Source: Podospora pseudocomata
Lineage: Eukaryota > Ascomycota > Sordariomycetes > Sordariales > Podosporaceae
DNA: 64,000 nucleotides
Direction of reading: 5' to 3'
Assembly: GCF_035222375.1 (NCBI RefSeq)
Contig: NW_026946366.1
Location: forward strand, 2,790,001 to 2,854,000
Position 1 is the first letter of the stretch, and each line of letters starts with the position of its first letter. A program made the translations under genes and the position numbers. The notes beneath the pieces were generated by a model. The model ran no database searches. It was given only the letters and a program-made list of their open reading frames with translations, and was not told the origin of the DNA. Shown here in pieces: positions 33,953 through 44,097 of this stretch.

Positions 33953-34931
33953 ATGGAACCAGAAGAGATTCCCGTCGAATACATCCTTGACGAAATCGAC
34001 GCCATGGCACCCGTATCTTCGACTCCCAAGCCAAAGGTTCTCTTATTTGATATTGGGGGTGTTTGTGTATGCTTGTCTCTCCACTCTCCATGTGCCGTCT
34101 AGATGTAGATGATCCTAACAATCACAGGTCATCTCACCCTTCCAATCCATCCTCGATTACGAGCTGTCACTTGGCATCCCCCCAGGATGGGTCAACTACT
34201 CCCTCTCCAAGACTGCTCCTACCGGATTCTGGCACCGCTTAGAAAGAGGCGACATCCCAATGGACGCCTCCTTCTTCGACGGGTTCAACCAAGATCTTCA
34301 CGACCCGGCCCGGTGGAAGGCATTCTACCAAGCCCAGCAAGCCAAGAACCCTGCTTTGCCAAAAGAGATTCCTCCCCTTCCCAAGCTTGATGGGCAATGG
34401 TTGTTCAACGACATGATGAAATCTGCTAGGGCACCGGACCCGTGGATGTTCCCAGCCCTGAAGGCTCTTAAAGCCAGCGGCAAGTTCATCATTGCTGCTC
34501 TCAGCAACACTGTCATCTTCCCATCAGGCCACGACTTGTATCAGGAGAACTTCATGGACGACCCCCTCCGCAGTCAGTTCGATGTTTTTGTGTCGTCAGC
34601 TCATGTTGGACTTCGCAAGCCCGACCCGAAGATTTATCAGTATGCGCTGGAAAGGGTGAATGAGTTTGCGAAGGCGAACGCGGGCACGGCAAGAGGTCAG
34701 GCGGGAGGGTGGTCGTCAGGAGTAAAGACAAATGAAATCACGTTTCTGGATGACATTGGAGAGAACTTGAAAGCTGCAAAGCAGGCTGGATTTCAGACCA
34801 TCAAGGTGCCATTAGGCAGAGCATATGAGGCAGTTGAGGAATTGGAGAAGGTGACTGGGCTGTCGTTGGATGGTGGCCACCCCAAGATTCCCATCAAGCC
34901 AAACTTCAAGGGCAGCAAGGCGAGACTCTAG
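33953..34931 (+). CDS. HAD-superfamily hydrolase
   Basis: Two exons, join(33953..34066, 34128..34931), give 305 aa. The 61-nt intron (GTATGC, CTAAC, CACAG) interrupts motif I. Motif I reads FDIGGVC, with the nucleophile at Asp33; motif II is SN at 164-165; the motif III lysine is Lys202 in RKPDPKIY; motif IV is LDDIGEN with Asp246-Asp247. The cap region between motifs I and II is helical, as in the subgroup related to haloacid dehalogenases, ACAD10 N-terminal domains and epoxide-hydrolase N-terminal domains. The second Asp of the usual DxD is Gly, so classical phosphatase chemistry is doubtful. The substrate cannot be deduced. An ATG 51 bases downstream (MAPVSS) is an alternative start. It shares its upstream region with RPL5. 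Confidence 0.85.
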
Positions 34932-35918
34932 AACATTCAAATCATGATCAACAATGTTTCCCTTAATCATCACGTCTCTTAATCAATATGATAAAGAAAG
35001 TTGGCTGTACAAAGGCAAGGAAAAAGGTCGAAAAGTCGCAAAAAGCTCACGACCTAACCCCAACCACGCTGGAGTAGAGCGCTACAAAAACCACGTTTTA
35101 CTCAGGATCGAACCCGTGACCACCAGGAGATCATGATCACGCCATGACCTTCCCTTGTTTGTCCAGGTTACTTCCACAAGCTAACCACTTGACCACGCCA
35201 AGATAGTTGCTTGCTTCGGTGATAATTACTTGCTGGACCTTCTATATCAAGGGTGGTACGGTCGTGTCTCGTGTGTGCCTGATAAGTGGCCATCCTGATG
35301 CCCGGCATGCGACTCCCAGTCCATTCCCTCGACGTAGCTGCCTGCCATTGTTGCTCTCATTCCCATGACCCAGCTTCATGACTATTCTGCCACTGAGGTC
35401 GTTGTTGTTGACCATCATCACCACTGCTGCTCTTGCCTGCAACCCTGCTGTCACCAACCACGTCGTCGTCGGCCAACGACTTTCTACCTGTAGTTCTGTC
35501 CAAACTTGCTACCATCACCACTGCGTTCGACTTTCTTGGCGCCAAAGCTGCAACTTTCCAGTATTTCAAGCCAATCATCACCACCTGCTGCTCAACGACT
35601 GCTAGTCGACACAACGACAGCATTACTACTATTATAACAACATCACAACCATAAGAGTATCACAACAATAACAACATCGGGCCTCACCACTGCAGCAACA
35701 CAGCACAATATTCACCCCATACCTCATTCCACTACCATCATCCAACAAAGTCACAAAGCACAACAACCCATCGTCAAAAGTCGTAAAACAAAACAAGGAT
35801 ATATAATGTAAATAATAAACTAAACCCTCTTCCCAACCCGGCCTATCCCATATCCCACAATATCCGCTATACATAAAACTCATCATGAACCAATCAACCC
35901 TCATCCTCCCATACTATT
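34932..35918. other. Convergent intergenic region HAD / MCM2
   Basis: It contains a tRNA-derived element (35040-35202) and, from about 35570 to 35720, A/C-rich low-complexity DNA (CAACAATAACAACATC-type). No protein gene is visible. Confidence 0.5.
35040..35202 (-). other. tRNA-derived, Pol III-like element (SINE or tRNA relic)
   Basis: On the - strand there is an A-box-like TGGTCAAGTGG (35195-35185), then a B box GGTTCGATCC (35114-35105, matching the consensus), and a T5 run at 35044-35040 that could end Pol III transcription. The 7 bases before the A box (CTTGGCG) do not pair with the 7 bases after the T arm, and the T stem itself pairs poorly. It is therefore not a working tRNA. The A-to-B distance of about 70 bases is longer than in an intron-less tRNA. 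A tRNA-headed SINE or a decayed tRNA are the main readings. Confidence 0.45.
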
Positions 35919-38729
35919 TCAAGCCTTCACAGCCGTTCTCCCCCTCCTCCCCTGCGACTGCGTCCCGTTCGTAGCCCCCGGCCGAGCAAGCGTATACTTT
36001 GCAAAAGCCCTCGCCAGCGCTTTCTTGCAGCTGACCTTCTGACTCCCCACAAAACTCTCCACCGTGACGGCAATCGCCCGGTCAATATCCTGCGCAGAGC
36101 AGTACTCGCTCAACCTCATCTTGCAGAAAGCTTCCGCAATACGGATGATAGCCTCCAGATGACGGACCTATATCACCTAATGTTAGCAAACTCCATGACC
36201 AAGGTTGATGAAAGGGGGAGAAAGGGAACATACAGTAATAGGATAAGCCCCCGTCGCCAAACTCTCCCTCCTCATGTCAGCAAACAACCTCGCCACCTTG
36301 TCCTCATCAATGTGATACAGCTTGGGCGAGCACTTCTCCCTCGCGTACAAGATGTACTTCCTCAGCAGCTCCTGCGGGATCTGGTCCTCCTTCTTGATCC
36401 CATTCTGCTGCGTCTCTTGCTGGGCAGAATCATGCTCCACCTCCATCGACTGCCCGCCATTCTGGGTGTTAGCCGCCTGCGACTGGGACAGCGGATGACT
36501 TCTCGAGTGTGACCCAACAATAAACTTGGCCAGCCTTTCGTCCTCCTCCGGCTCGACCGTGTCCCTCACCACGCACAAAATGTCAAAACGGGACAGAATC
36601 GGCTCGGTGAGTTCGACGTTGGCGCTGAAGGGGATGGAAGAGTTGTATCGCCCGCCAATGGGGTTGGCGGCGGCAATGATGCCGCACCTAGCCTGCAGGG
36701 TAGTCACGATACCAGCCTTGGAGATGGAAATGGTCTGTTGCTCCATGGCTTCGTGGATGGATGTTCTGTCCTGGTCGTTCATCTTGTCGAACTCGTCGAT
36801 CAGGCAGGTTCCCTTGTCTGCCAGGACAAGGGCGCCGCCTTCCAACGTCCACTCGCTGGTGAGAGGGTCGCGGCGGACCGAGGCTGTCAGACCGACTGCG
36901 GAGGCACCCTGACCGGTGGCAAAGACGGCACGGTGGGCGGTCTTTTCGACATACTTGAGAACTTGGGACTTGGCGGTACCTGGGTCGCCGAGCAGCAACA
37001 CATTGATGTCTCCTCTGACACGGTGACCGCCCGTGGTAACCTTGGCTACACCTCCAAAGAGAGACAGTGCGACAGCGGTTTTGATGTCGGTGTGCCCGTA
37101 AATGCTTGGGGCAATAGAGTTGATAATCTTGTCTACAATGTGGGGATCCTTGGACAGGCGACGGATCTCATGTTCGTCTTCATCTGTCATGCGGAAACCA
37201 GCGAGCTGATCATGAGATTTGATGATGTTGTTGGCCTCGAGGATAGTGGCAAAGACCGGGAAGCCGTTGCGGTTGTTGAGCTGGGCATCGTAGCTATTGC
37301 GGTAGATACCGGTCACCTCGATCTCCTCACCGGGCTTGGCCTTGTCGATGAGATCCCAAAGGAGAATAACCTCACGGTGACGGGGAAGACGACCGGCAGG
37401 GACTGTGCCGGGCGATTCTTGGAGGGTGAGCTTTTGATAGTTTCTGTAGACGGTCTTCTCCGAGTTGAGGGTGAAGGGGCCGCGAGACTGGCAGCTCTGG
37501 CAGTATGACACCTTGACTTCGACATTGGACTCTTGCTGGAAGGGACCGAGTGTGACACCGCACTTGGTGCAGTCAAACTTGACGTACTTGAGCTGAGGGA
37601 AGACGCCGGATCTTCTCGTCACCACACCGCTCACACGCACAAGGCAGTTGAGGTGAGACTGGCGAAGCTGGCGAAGGGTGTAGTGAACGGGAAGGTCAAA
37701 AACGCGGACGTGAATCTCGGCGTGGATACGCTCGTAATCAGGGTAATGCAGCAGAACGACATCCATAGCAACCTCGTCGAACAGCTTGAGCATCTCGGCA
37801 GGAGCGTTGGCCAAGAAGTAGGCCAAGATGGCCTTAGAAGTGGAGAGGTGCTCATAAGAAACCTCGAGAGTCTCAGCGTTCACCTCACCAAGAGTTCTGA
37901 TGCGGTTGCCGTAAACTGACGAGCCGCTATCATCGATGTACTCTGTGAGGAAGGCCTTGAACTCTCTCTTGATTGTGCGCTGGACGGCTTGTTGGGACAC
38001 CCAGTCTGTCAGACTGGAAGCTTTGACATCATGGAGGGCCTCGAGTGAGAGCTCCTCATCCATGATATCACCATCCATATCCTCATCAGGGTCCTCATCG
38101 TAGCGATGTCTGCGACGGCGAGGCTGGGCTGAGAGATCGATATCGCCGTCTTCTTCACCAGGAAGGAAAGCGGCAGGGAGGCGTTGCCGCCTGGCAACCT
38201 CTCGATCTCTGCGGTTAAGTTGGGCCTCGAGACGTCGCCTGTCACCAAGATTCATGGCGTCGTAGTCGCCCTCGTCGTCAAGATCAATGCCCTCATATCG
38301 ATCGTCCTCCCTGCTGCGGTAATCTTGCTCAAAGCCATCCCTGAACAGGTCCACATCATCCTCGGCGGCTTCATCCAAATCGTCGAGATCATCCGGGATC
38401 TCAACATCTTCCTCAACCTCGTCGTCGTCGTCGGCGCCATGGGCGATGGTGTGGAAGGCCGGGGGGGAGGAGGGCAGGGCGGGGCTGGAGGCGCCCGCAA
38501 TGGAAGAAGGCGCATCTTCACCATTAGTGCGTGAGCGCTTTCTGTTTCCCCGGGCTGGTGCGCCACGGTTGGCGGAGGACGGGTTATCACGAAGTGGGGA
38601 GCTATGGAGGTGTCGAAGTTAGCTTCCAGTCACTTTTGTCAAGATATTTTCAGGGGCGTATTTTTGCTGTATTTTTCTTCCCCTGATATCTCGATTGGGC
38701 ACCAAGCAGTAAAACAAAACATACCTCAT
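35919..38729 (-). CDS. MCM2: MCM2, replicative helicase subunit
   Basis: Three exons, complement(join(35919..36167, 36234..38601, 38725..38729)), give 873 aa. The first coding exon is 5 nt (ATGAG); the 123-nt first intron leads into SSPLRDNPSS, a typical Mcm2 N-terminus. The second intron is 66 nt. Seen in order: an acidic N-terminal tail (Mcm2 histone-binding region, many Asp/Glu to residue 130), a C-x2-C...C-x2-C zinc finger (CTKC, CQSC), Walker A GDPGTAKS with Lys546, Walker B CLIDEFDKM, the SRFD arginine finger, and a C-terminal winged-helix/lid part spanning the last intron. Mcm2 is one of six subunits of the MCM2-7 ring that unwinds DNA in S phase. Three CGCGT cores stand 171-238 bp upstream. 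Mrc1, encoded 20 kb away, works on the same replisome. Confidence 0.96.
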
Positions 38730-39132
38730 GTTTGCGGTTGTTATGTGACTGTATAGCAGTAAGGAAGGGTATCGTTATCGTTCCGACAAAAAAGAGGGAA
38801 GTGGTGGATGAGCCTGTCCTGAAAGAGAGACGATGTGGGCAACAATGGTCGATTCGGCAACACACAATGGAGGGGATTGGAAAATGGGAACAGGGGCCTC
38901 GCGTCACAGATTGCTTTCCCCCCTTGGAATCTCGCGTTGATTTCGTGTCGAGGTGCCCAGGGCGCGTTAAGTGGTCTTGGCACCTACCCTGCACTTTAGC
39001 GATAAGATAAGCTCCGACAGTGATGCGCGACTCGGAAGAGAACCATCATCGGAATCGATCTATCATCTCACCTTCCACCTTTTTTTGTTTTTGGTTCTGG
39101 TTGACTTTGTCGTTGATACCTGACAATTCATC
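38730..39132. promoter_or_regulatory. Divergent promoter region MCM2 / UBR-box gene
   Basis: The 403 bases between the two start codons carry CGCGT cores at 38900-38904, 38933-38937 and 38963-38967. Such clusters are typical of MBF-controlled replication genes, but no complete ACGCGT is present. A GATAAGATAAG pair of GATA-like sites lies near 39000. Confidence 0.5.
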
Positions 39133-40940
39133 ATGGATCCTGCCTCGGCGCCCAAGTCGGCCTCCGTCGCCGACGTTCCTGAGGATGGAGGGGATGCTTC
39201 AGTCGCGCGCAACAAGCCTCGCAGCGACAGCATAGGGTCGCACAAGTCGAGCGATTCGCAGACTGCCGCCGAGTATGTTCATGATGATGCTGGTGGAAGA
39301 TGTGGTGATTACTACTAACACCACTTTCTAGTTTCTTGCGCGACCAGATGCAGCTAGAGGCCGATGCGCGCGAGGCTCTTCCTTATGTACGACTCTTGAC
39401 CCATTGAACACAATGCGCTGATCTAACCATGGTGTCTTAATAGAGCATCGAGAACTGTACCAATGCCCTCGGCCCTCTCCGACAGGCAGTATTTGCTTGC
39501 CTCACTTGCAATCCCCCGCCCGCGAACTCGTCCGATCCCTACAATGCCGCCGGCGTCTGCTATGCCTGCTCGGTGCAATGCCATGGCGAGCACACCCTCG
39601 TCGAGATCTTCAACAAGCGCAACTTTACCTGCGACTGTGGTACCACGAGACTACCTTCGACAAGCCCTTGCAACCTTCGTCTAAATCCCGAAACCAACTC
39701 CAAGGGAGGTGTTCACTCCCAGGAGCCCGATGTGAACAACAAATACAACCAAAACTTTCGCAATCGGTTTTGTGGTTGCGAATGTGACTACGATCCTTTT
39801 GAGCAAAAGGGAACCATGTTTCAGTGTTTGGGTCTAGGTACACATGACACAGGAGGCTGTGGCGAGGACTGGTGGCACCCGGGTTGTGTTGTTGGAATGG
39901 GTCCAAAGTGGTTCGAGAAGATGGCCAAAGAGAAGAAGCCGAAGACAGAGCAGAACAAGGAGGATGGCACCAGTGCCCCATTGCCGACCATCTCGGAAGA
40001 TTCTGAAGCGCTCCTGACCCAGAACGGTGCCGAGGAAGAAGAGGAGGAGGAGGATGATCCCCCACTTCCCCCTGGATTCCCTGAAGAAGACAACTTTGAA
40101 GCCTTCTTGTGCTACAAGTGTGTGGAGGCTTACCCTTGGGTCAAGCGATATGCCGGCACCGAAGGATTTCTACCTGCGGTCCACTTCAAGCCTGATGGAG
40201 CGGCCGAAGAGACCCTTCCAGATGCTCCTGCCACTACGGACTTCAAGACAGAGGAGCCCACGCTCAAAGTTGAGGAGGCTGCCTCTACCAAAACCGAGGT
40301 GCCTGCTGCCACCACCACACCAGCCGCTGCCAACCTCGATGTTCCCCAGAAGCGCAAAGCCTTGGACGATGATGAGGATGAGGCAGGTTCTCAGACATCC
40401 AAGCGTGTGAAGAATGAAGATGAATCCAAAGAGAGTCCTAGAGAGCGCTCTGCTACACCTTCTGCTCCCCCGCCTTGCAAGCTTTTATCCCTACCCCCAG
40501 TGCCCCCCGCAGGCAAATTCTCTCTTTTCTGCAAGCCCGACTTCCGAGAGAAGCTGTGTCGCTGTTCTTCCTGTTTCCCTCTGCTCGTCCCTCATCCCCA
40601 GCTTCTTGAGGAAGAAGAGACCTATGAGCCACCTGTGTCACCAGAGGCGTCGGAGAACGGGTCAACATTGGGCAGCAACTCCCTCTATGAGCGGGGAGAA
40701 TCTGCACTGAAGAATGTTGATAGGGTGAGAGCTATCGAAGGTGTGATGGCGTACAACCATCTCAAGGACAAGTTGAAGCCGTTCTTTCAGCAGTTTGCCG
40801 AGAGCGGACAGGCAATCAGTGCCGAGGATATCAAGGGCTACTTTGCGAAACTGAGAGGCGATGAGGAGGTCGCCACTGCGGATACGTCTGCCCAGGGGAA
40901 GGAAGGCGGTGACAATCGGAGGGAGGAGAGTGGATACTGA
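39133..40940 (+). CDS. UBR-box/PHD-like protein (UBR7, Mlo2 type)
   Basis: Three exons, join(39133..39272, 39332..39386, 39444..40940), give 563 aa. The introns are 59 and 57 nt with CTAAC branch sites. Residues 1-50 are polar. The UBR-type zinc finger spans about 70-135 (FACLTC, CYACSVQCHGEHT, CDCGT). A second Cys/His-rich, PHD-like finger follows (CGCECDYD, GCGEDWWHPGC). The middle is acidic with a Glu run. The C-terminal third carries a short Cys motif (CRCSSC) and a helical end. Homologues are human UBR7 and fission yeast Mlo2. The UBR box may recognise N-degrons and the PHD-like finger may give ubiquitin-ligase activity; in UBR7 the reported substrate is histone H2B, which I cite only as family knowledge. 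It shares its upstream region with MCM2, so co-regulation is possible. Confidence 0.87.
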
Positions 40941-42385
40941 TTGATTTCTTTGTCGGCAACGGGCATGTTGTGTTTGGTTAGGGTGTTTGGTTGCTTGATA
41001 ATTCAACTGGGACTGCAAGGAAATAGGCACATGGTTTATGGTATGGAATGGATTGGGACAGCGATCTTTTTGTTCGGAATCACTGAAGGCTTTCTGTGTA
41101 GGTTAATTTGTATCTGGAGTTATTTTGTCTTGCGGCAGAGGATGGATTCACGCAATATGAAGAGACATTCAACGTGCTCCTAGAGACACCCATTCCACAC
41201 TGCTCCTAAACAACCTGTTAGGAGATCATTACAAGACGGAATTGGTCACATCGGGCTCTCGGAGACGCAAGTTTCCTCTCGTATATGTTTCTAGCCGAAC
41301 TCGACCCTCGCCATCATCCGAGTAAACGCAAGTCTGAAAAACCAAAGCCAGCTCTAACAACTCTCAAAAGCCCAGCTTGCCTGCTTATTTCTCGTGTTAA
41401 AAGCAGCATCCGTCCCTTCGTTGTCATAATTCCCTTTCATCACCCAAACGCATCCTCATTCCCTCCAATATCTCTTTCCTCCCAACTTTTATTTTCTTAC
41501 CAGTTTCTTTATTTCTTTACTATATATATATTGAAACTTTACAGCCATGAACGCCCTACGTTCCACCACCACCTGTTGAGATGTCCCTCGACAAAAACTC
41601 CAACCAATAACCTATCCGCCAACCGCCTTGGCCTCACCTACCACCTTTTGTCTACCTGTGCCTGTCACGACCGGCAGCCTCCTCCAAAGCCGTTTCCAGC
41701 TCGGCAACCCTGCTGATGACCTGCTTGCCCACCACAACCTGGGTAATAGCCCATCGATCCCGCAGCCCCGACAGCCGAAGCCCATATATTCCCCAAGACA
41801 CTGGCTTCCATGTCAAGGGCGAGGGGCTACTGGTGAAGCAGGGCTCACGGGATCCATACCGGTACACGGTTTTCCATTTCTTTTTCCTCCAGTAGTATAT
41901 AATGTATCTTGCCAGTCCATCCGTAGTTGGGTTCCAACCATCAGTGGGGATCAAATATTGCTTTGAGTGCGCGGTGAAGGCCGGGCGGTGGCTGCGCTGC
42001 CAAACTTTACCTGTCAGGCTGCCAATGTCAAGCAGAATAGGGATTGAGAGTTGATGTATCTCAAGATGTCGATGATAATAGCTGAAATGGGGATGAGCTG
42101 TGGATGTTTGGCTTTCTCACTGTCTTATGATACCCAAGCGGAGTTAGAAAACAGAGAACAATTTCTATGTTGTTGGATACCTACTTGACCTGTAATCACA
42201 ATCACCCCAACACAATGCCCGCTGAGCTTCCACTCCAGTTCACAGAACGCTCAGCAAGTGTCCATCATCAATCATACATCTCATTTTGTACACCCCGTCA
42301 CTCATCTATCATTTTGGTATATTGCCCTTTTTTACCCCCTTTCCCCAACACCCCTTTTTGACATTCCTTTTCATGTTTCCCAAAA
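40941..42385. other. Convergent intergenic region UBR-box gene / URA4
   Basis: No gene is visible. A TATATATATA stretch occurs near 41520. The DNA from 41690 to 41960 is open in several frames but shows no domain or splice signals. The rest is 3' flank. Confidence 0.5.
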
Positions 42386-43561
42386 TCAAAGCCACTCCAC
42401 ACTCCAAATCTTCTCGCCAGCACGATACGGCACAATCTCAGCCTGCTCGCTCTTCAAGCTCTCCTCAACAGTGGCACCATCCTTCTTCAGCAAGATCTTC
42501 TTGTCAGAAGGAGGCAAGCCGTAGAACTTGCGGCCATAGGAGGAGAAAAAACCGGCCAAAGCTCCGTCAGTGACGTCCGAGTCGGAAATGTCACCGCGGG
42601 CGATGCCCTCCTCAAGAGCCTTGAGGACGTAGCCGAGGGCGTAAGGCTGGGTGAAGACACCGGCGGCGGTGTTGCCCTTGCCCTTCTTGGAGGAGATATC
42701 GTGGGCTGGTTGTATGTTAGTGCCTGCTAACAGTGCAAAGGAACGGGATGAAACTTACGAGCACTGTCAGTACCAAGGAAGAACTTCCCCTTGGAGGACA
42801 CAACAGCCTGAAGAAGAGCCCGACGGTCCTCGGGGGACTTGGCAGAGGGCTTGCAGTAGTGGTGCACATTGGCGGACCAGTCATCCACCAGCAAGCTCAA
42901 GTGATGAGCAGTCTATCATCCCCAGTCAGCACTTCACCCTTCCCCAACCCGTCACAGTTTCACTCACAATAGTCCCCACAACATCCTCCCCAAACTCCCT
43001 CACAGCCTCCACCGCCTCCCCAGTAGTGCAATGCTCCAACACAATCTTCAACTTGGGGTACTTGCCCACCAAGCTCCTCAGCGTAGGCAAGAACCTGCTC
43101 TCCGCATTCATCACCGTAACCCCCTCCCTGCTATCACTCGGCACCTCCCCGTGCAAGTTCAGCACAATGCCTTCCTTCTCCATAGCCTTGAGCACCTCGT
43201 CAAAAGGCTCAAAGCTCACGACACCCCATTGGCTGTTGGTAGTCGCTCCCTTGGGGTAAGCCTTCACACCAGCAATGCCAGCCTTCTTGGCCTTGGCAAT
43301 CTCCTCGGGGGTGATGGAGGAGTGGAGGTACAAAGACATGAGGTAATTGACGCTTGGGTCGATGGCTTCCAAGGCGGACTTGTACTCGAGAGCAGCGTCA
43401 ACAGAGGTGACGGGGACAGGGGCGAGGTTGGGCATGACGAAGACGGTGTCGACGCCGGCTGGGCGGATGGTGGGCGTGACGAGGGAGGCGATGGGGCCTG
43501 GGGCGTTGCGGAGGTGGACGTGCATGTCCGCTGCTGAGGGGAGGGTGTAGGTGTCTTTCAT
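42386..43561 (-). CDS. URA4: Dihydroorotase
   Basis: Three exons, complement(join(42386..42705, 42759..42912, 42968..43561)), give 355 aa. The introns are 55 and 53 nt. I chose the ATG at 43561 (MKDTYTLPSA) because the metal-binding HVHLR (His14, His16) follows at once, as in the family; the frame is open 60 codons further with a hydrophobic, leader-like sequence that is probably 5' UTR. Other marks are the GVKAYPKG lysine that becomes carboxylated, NLHGE, VLEHCTT, and GTDSAPH with metal-ligand Asp247, which reads correctly only across the last splice junction. The enzyme closes N-carbamoyl-aspartate to dihydroorotate, the third step of pyrimidine synthesis, using two zinc ions in the cytosol. 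The first half of the coding strand is C-rich and the second G-rich. It is divergent from the MFS gene. Confidence 0.95.
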
Positions 43562-44097
43562 TTTGGCGGTGATGTCGGGGTTATGAGTTGGGGTGTGTGG
43601 CTTGAAGAAAAGGGCTATTCCAATGAAAAATAGTGAGTTGTGTAAGTGGAAAAGTGAAACGGAAAAGTGAGGTTGAAGATGGGGAGGGTGTGGAGTGAGA
43701 GGTGAGTCGTGAGATAGCTTGGCGGAAGGCATAAAATTGTGCACGGGTTAGGGTTTAAGGTGCTGGGTTAGCACCCCTTTCATCTGAACCATAATTTTCC
43801 AACATCATTGCAAAGAATGCTACTGAACAGCCATGTACTCATATGACCAATATGTCGAGAGCATTCTTCAGGCCCAAAGTAAACTGAAAGATGGACACGG
43901 ATAACCATTCTCGTGGCCCTTGGGCCTTTACCCAGACAAGGGTGCGACTTACAAATCAATATAACATCAATGACGTCCCGCCTTTTCACTTCATCTTGAA
44001 CCCTTTCTAATCTCAACAAATCAATTGGAATATGAAAATTTATCTGCTCATAAATCAATAGTAACCCCTCATCATCTCTTCTTCAATTCCAAAAAAA
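43562..44097. promoter_or_regulatory. Divergent promoter region URA4 / MFS
   Basis: It holds both promoters and the URA4 leader. A telomere-repeat-like GGGTTAGGGTTT lies at 43745-43756. Confidence 0.5.
43745..43756. promoter_or_regulatory. Telomere-repeat-like motif GGGTTAGGGTTT
   Basis: Two TTAGGG-type units lie 184 bases upstream of URA4 and about 340 bases upstream of the MFS gene. It is similar to the motifs at 33741 and 50856. A Tbf1-like factor is one candidate reader. Confidence 0.4.

Noticed and set aside
35040-35202. Functional tRNA gene
   Set aside because: The acceptor and T stems do not pair; only the promoter boxes are tRNA-like. It is kept as a tRNA-derived element instead.
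35433-35654. Small Ser/Thr-rich open frame
   Set aside because: Low-complexity A/C-rich DNA with no domain, next to simple repeats.
36738-37508. 256-codon open frame antisense to MCM2
   Set aside because: No domain, entirely inside the MCM2 helicase core.
43562-43744. N-terminal extension of dihydroorotase (61 residues)
   Set aside because: Hydrophobic, leader-like and not expected for this cytosolic enzyme; the ATG at 43561 fits the family start.
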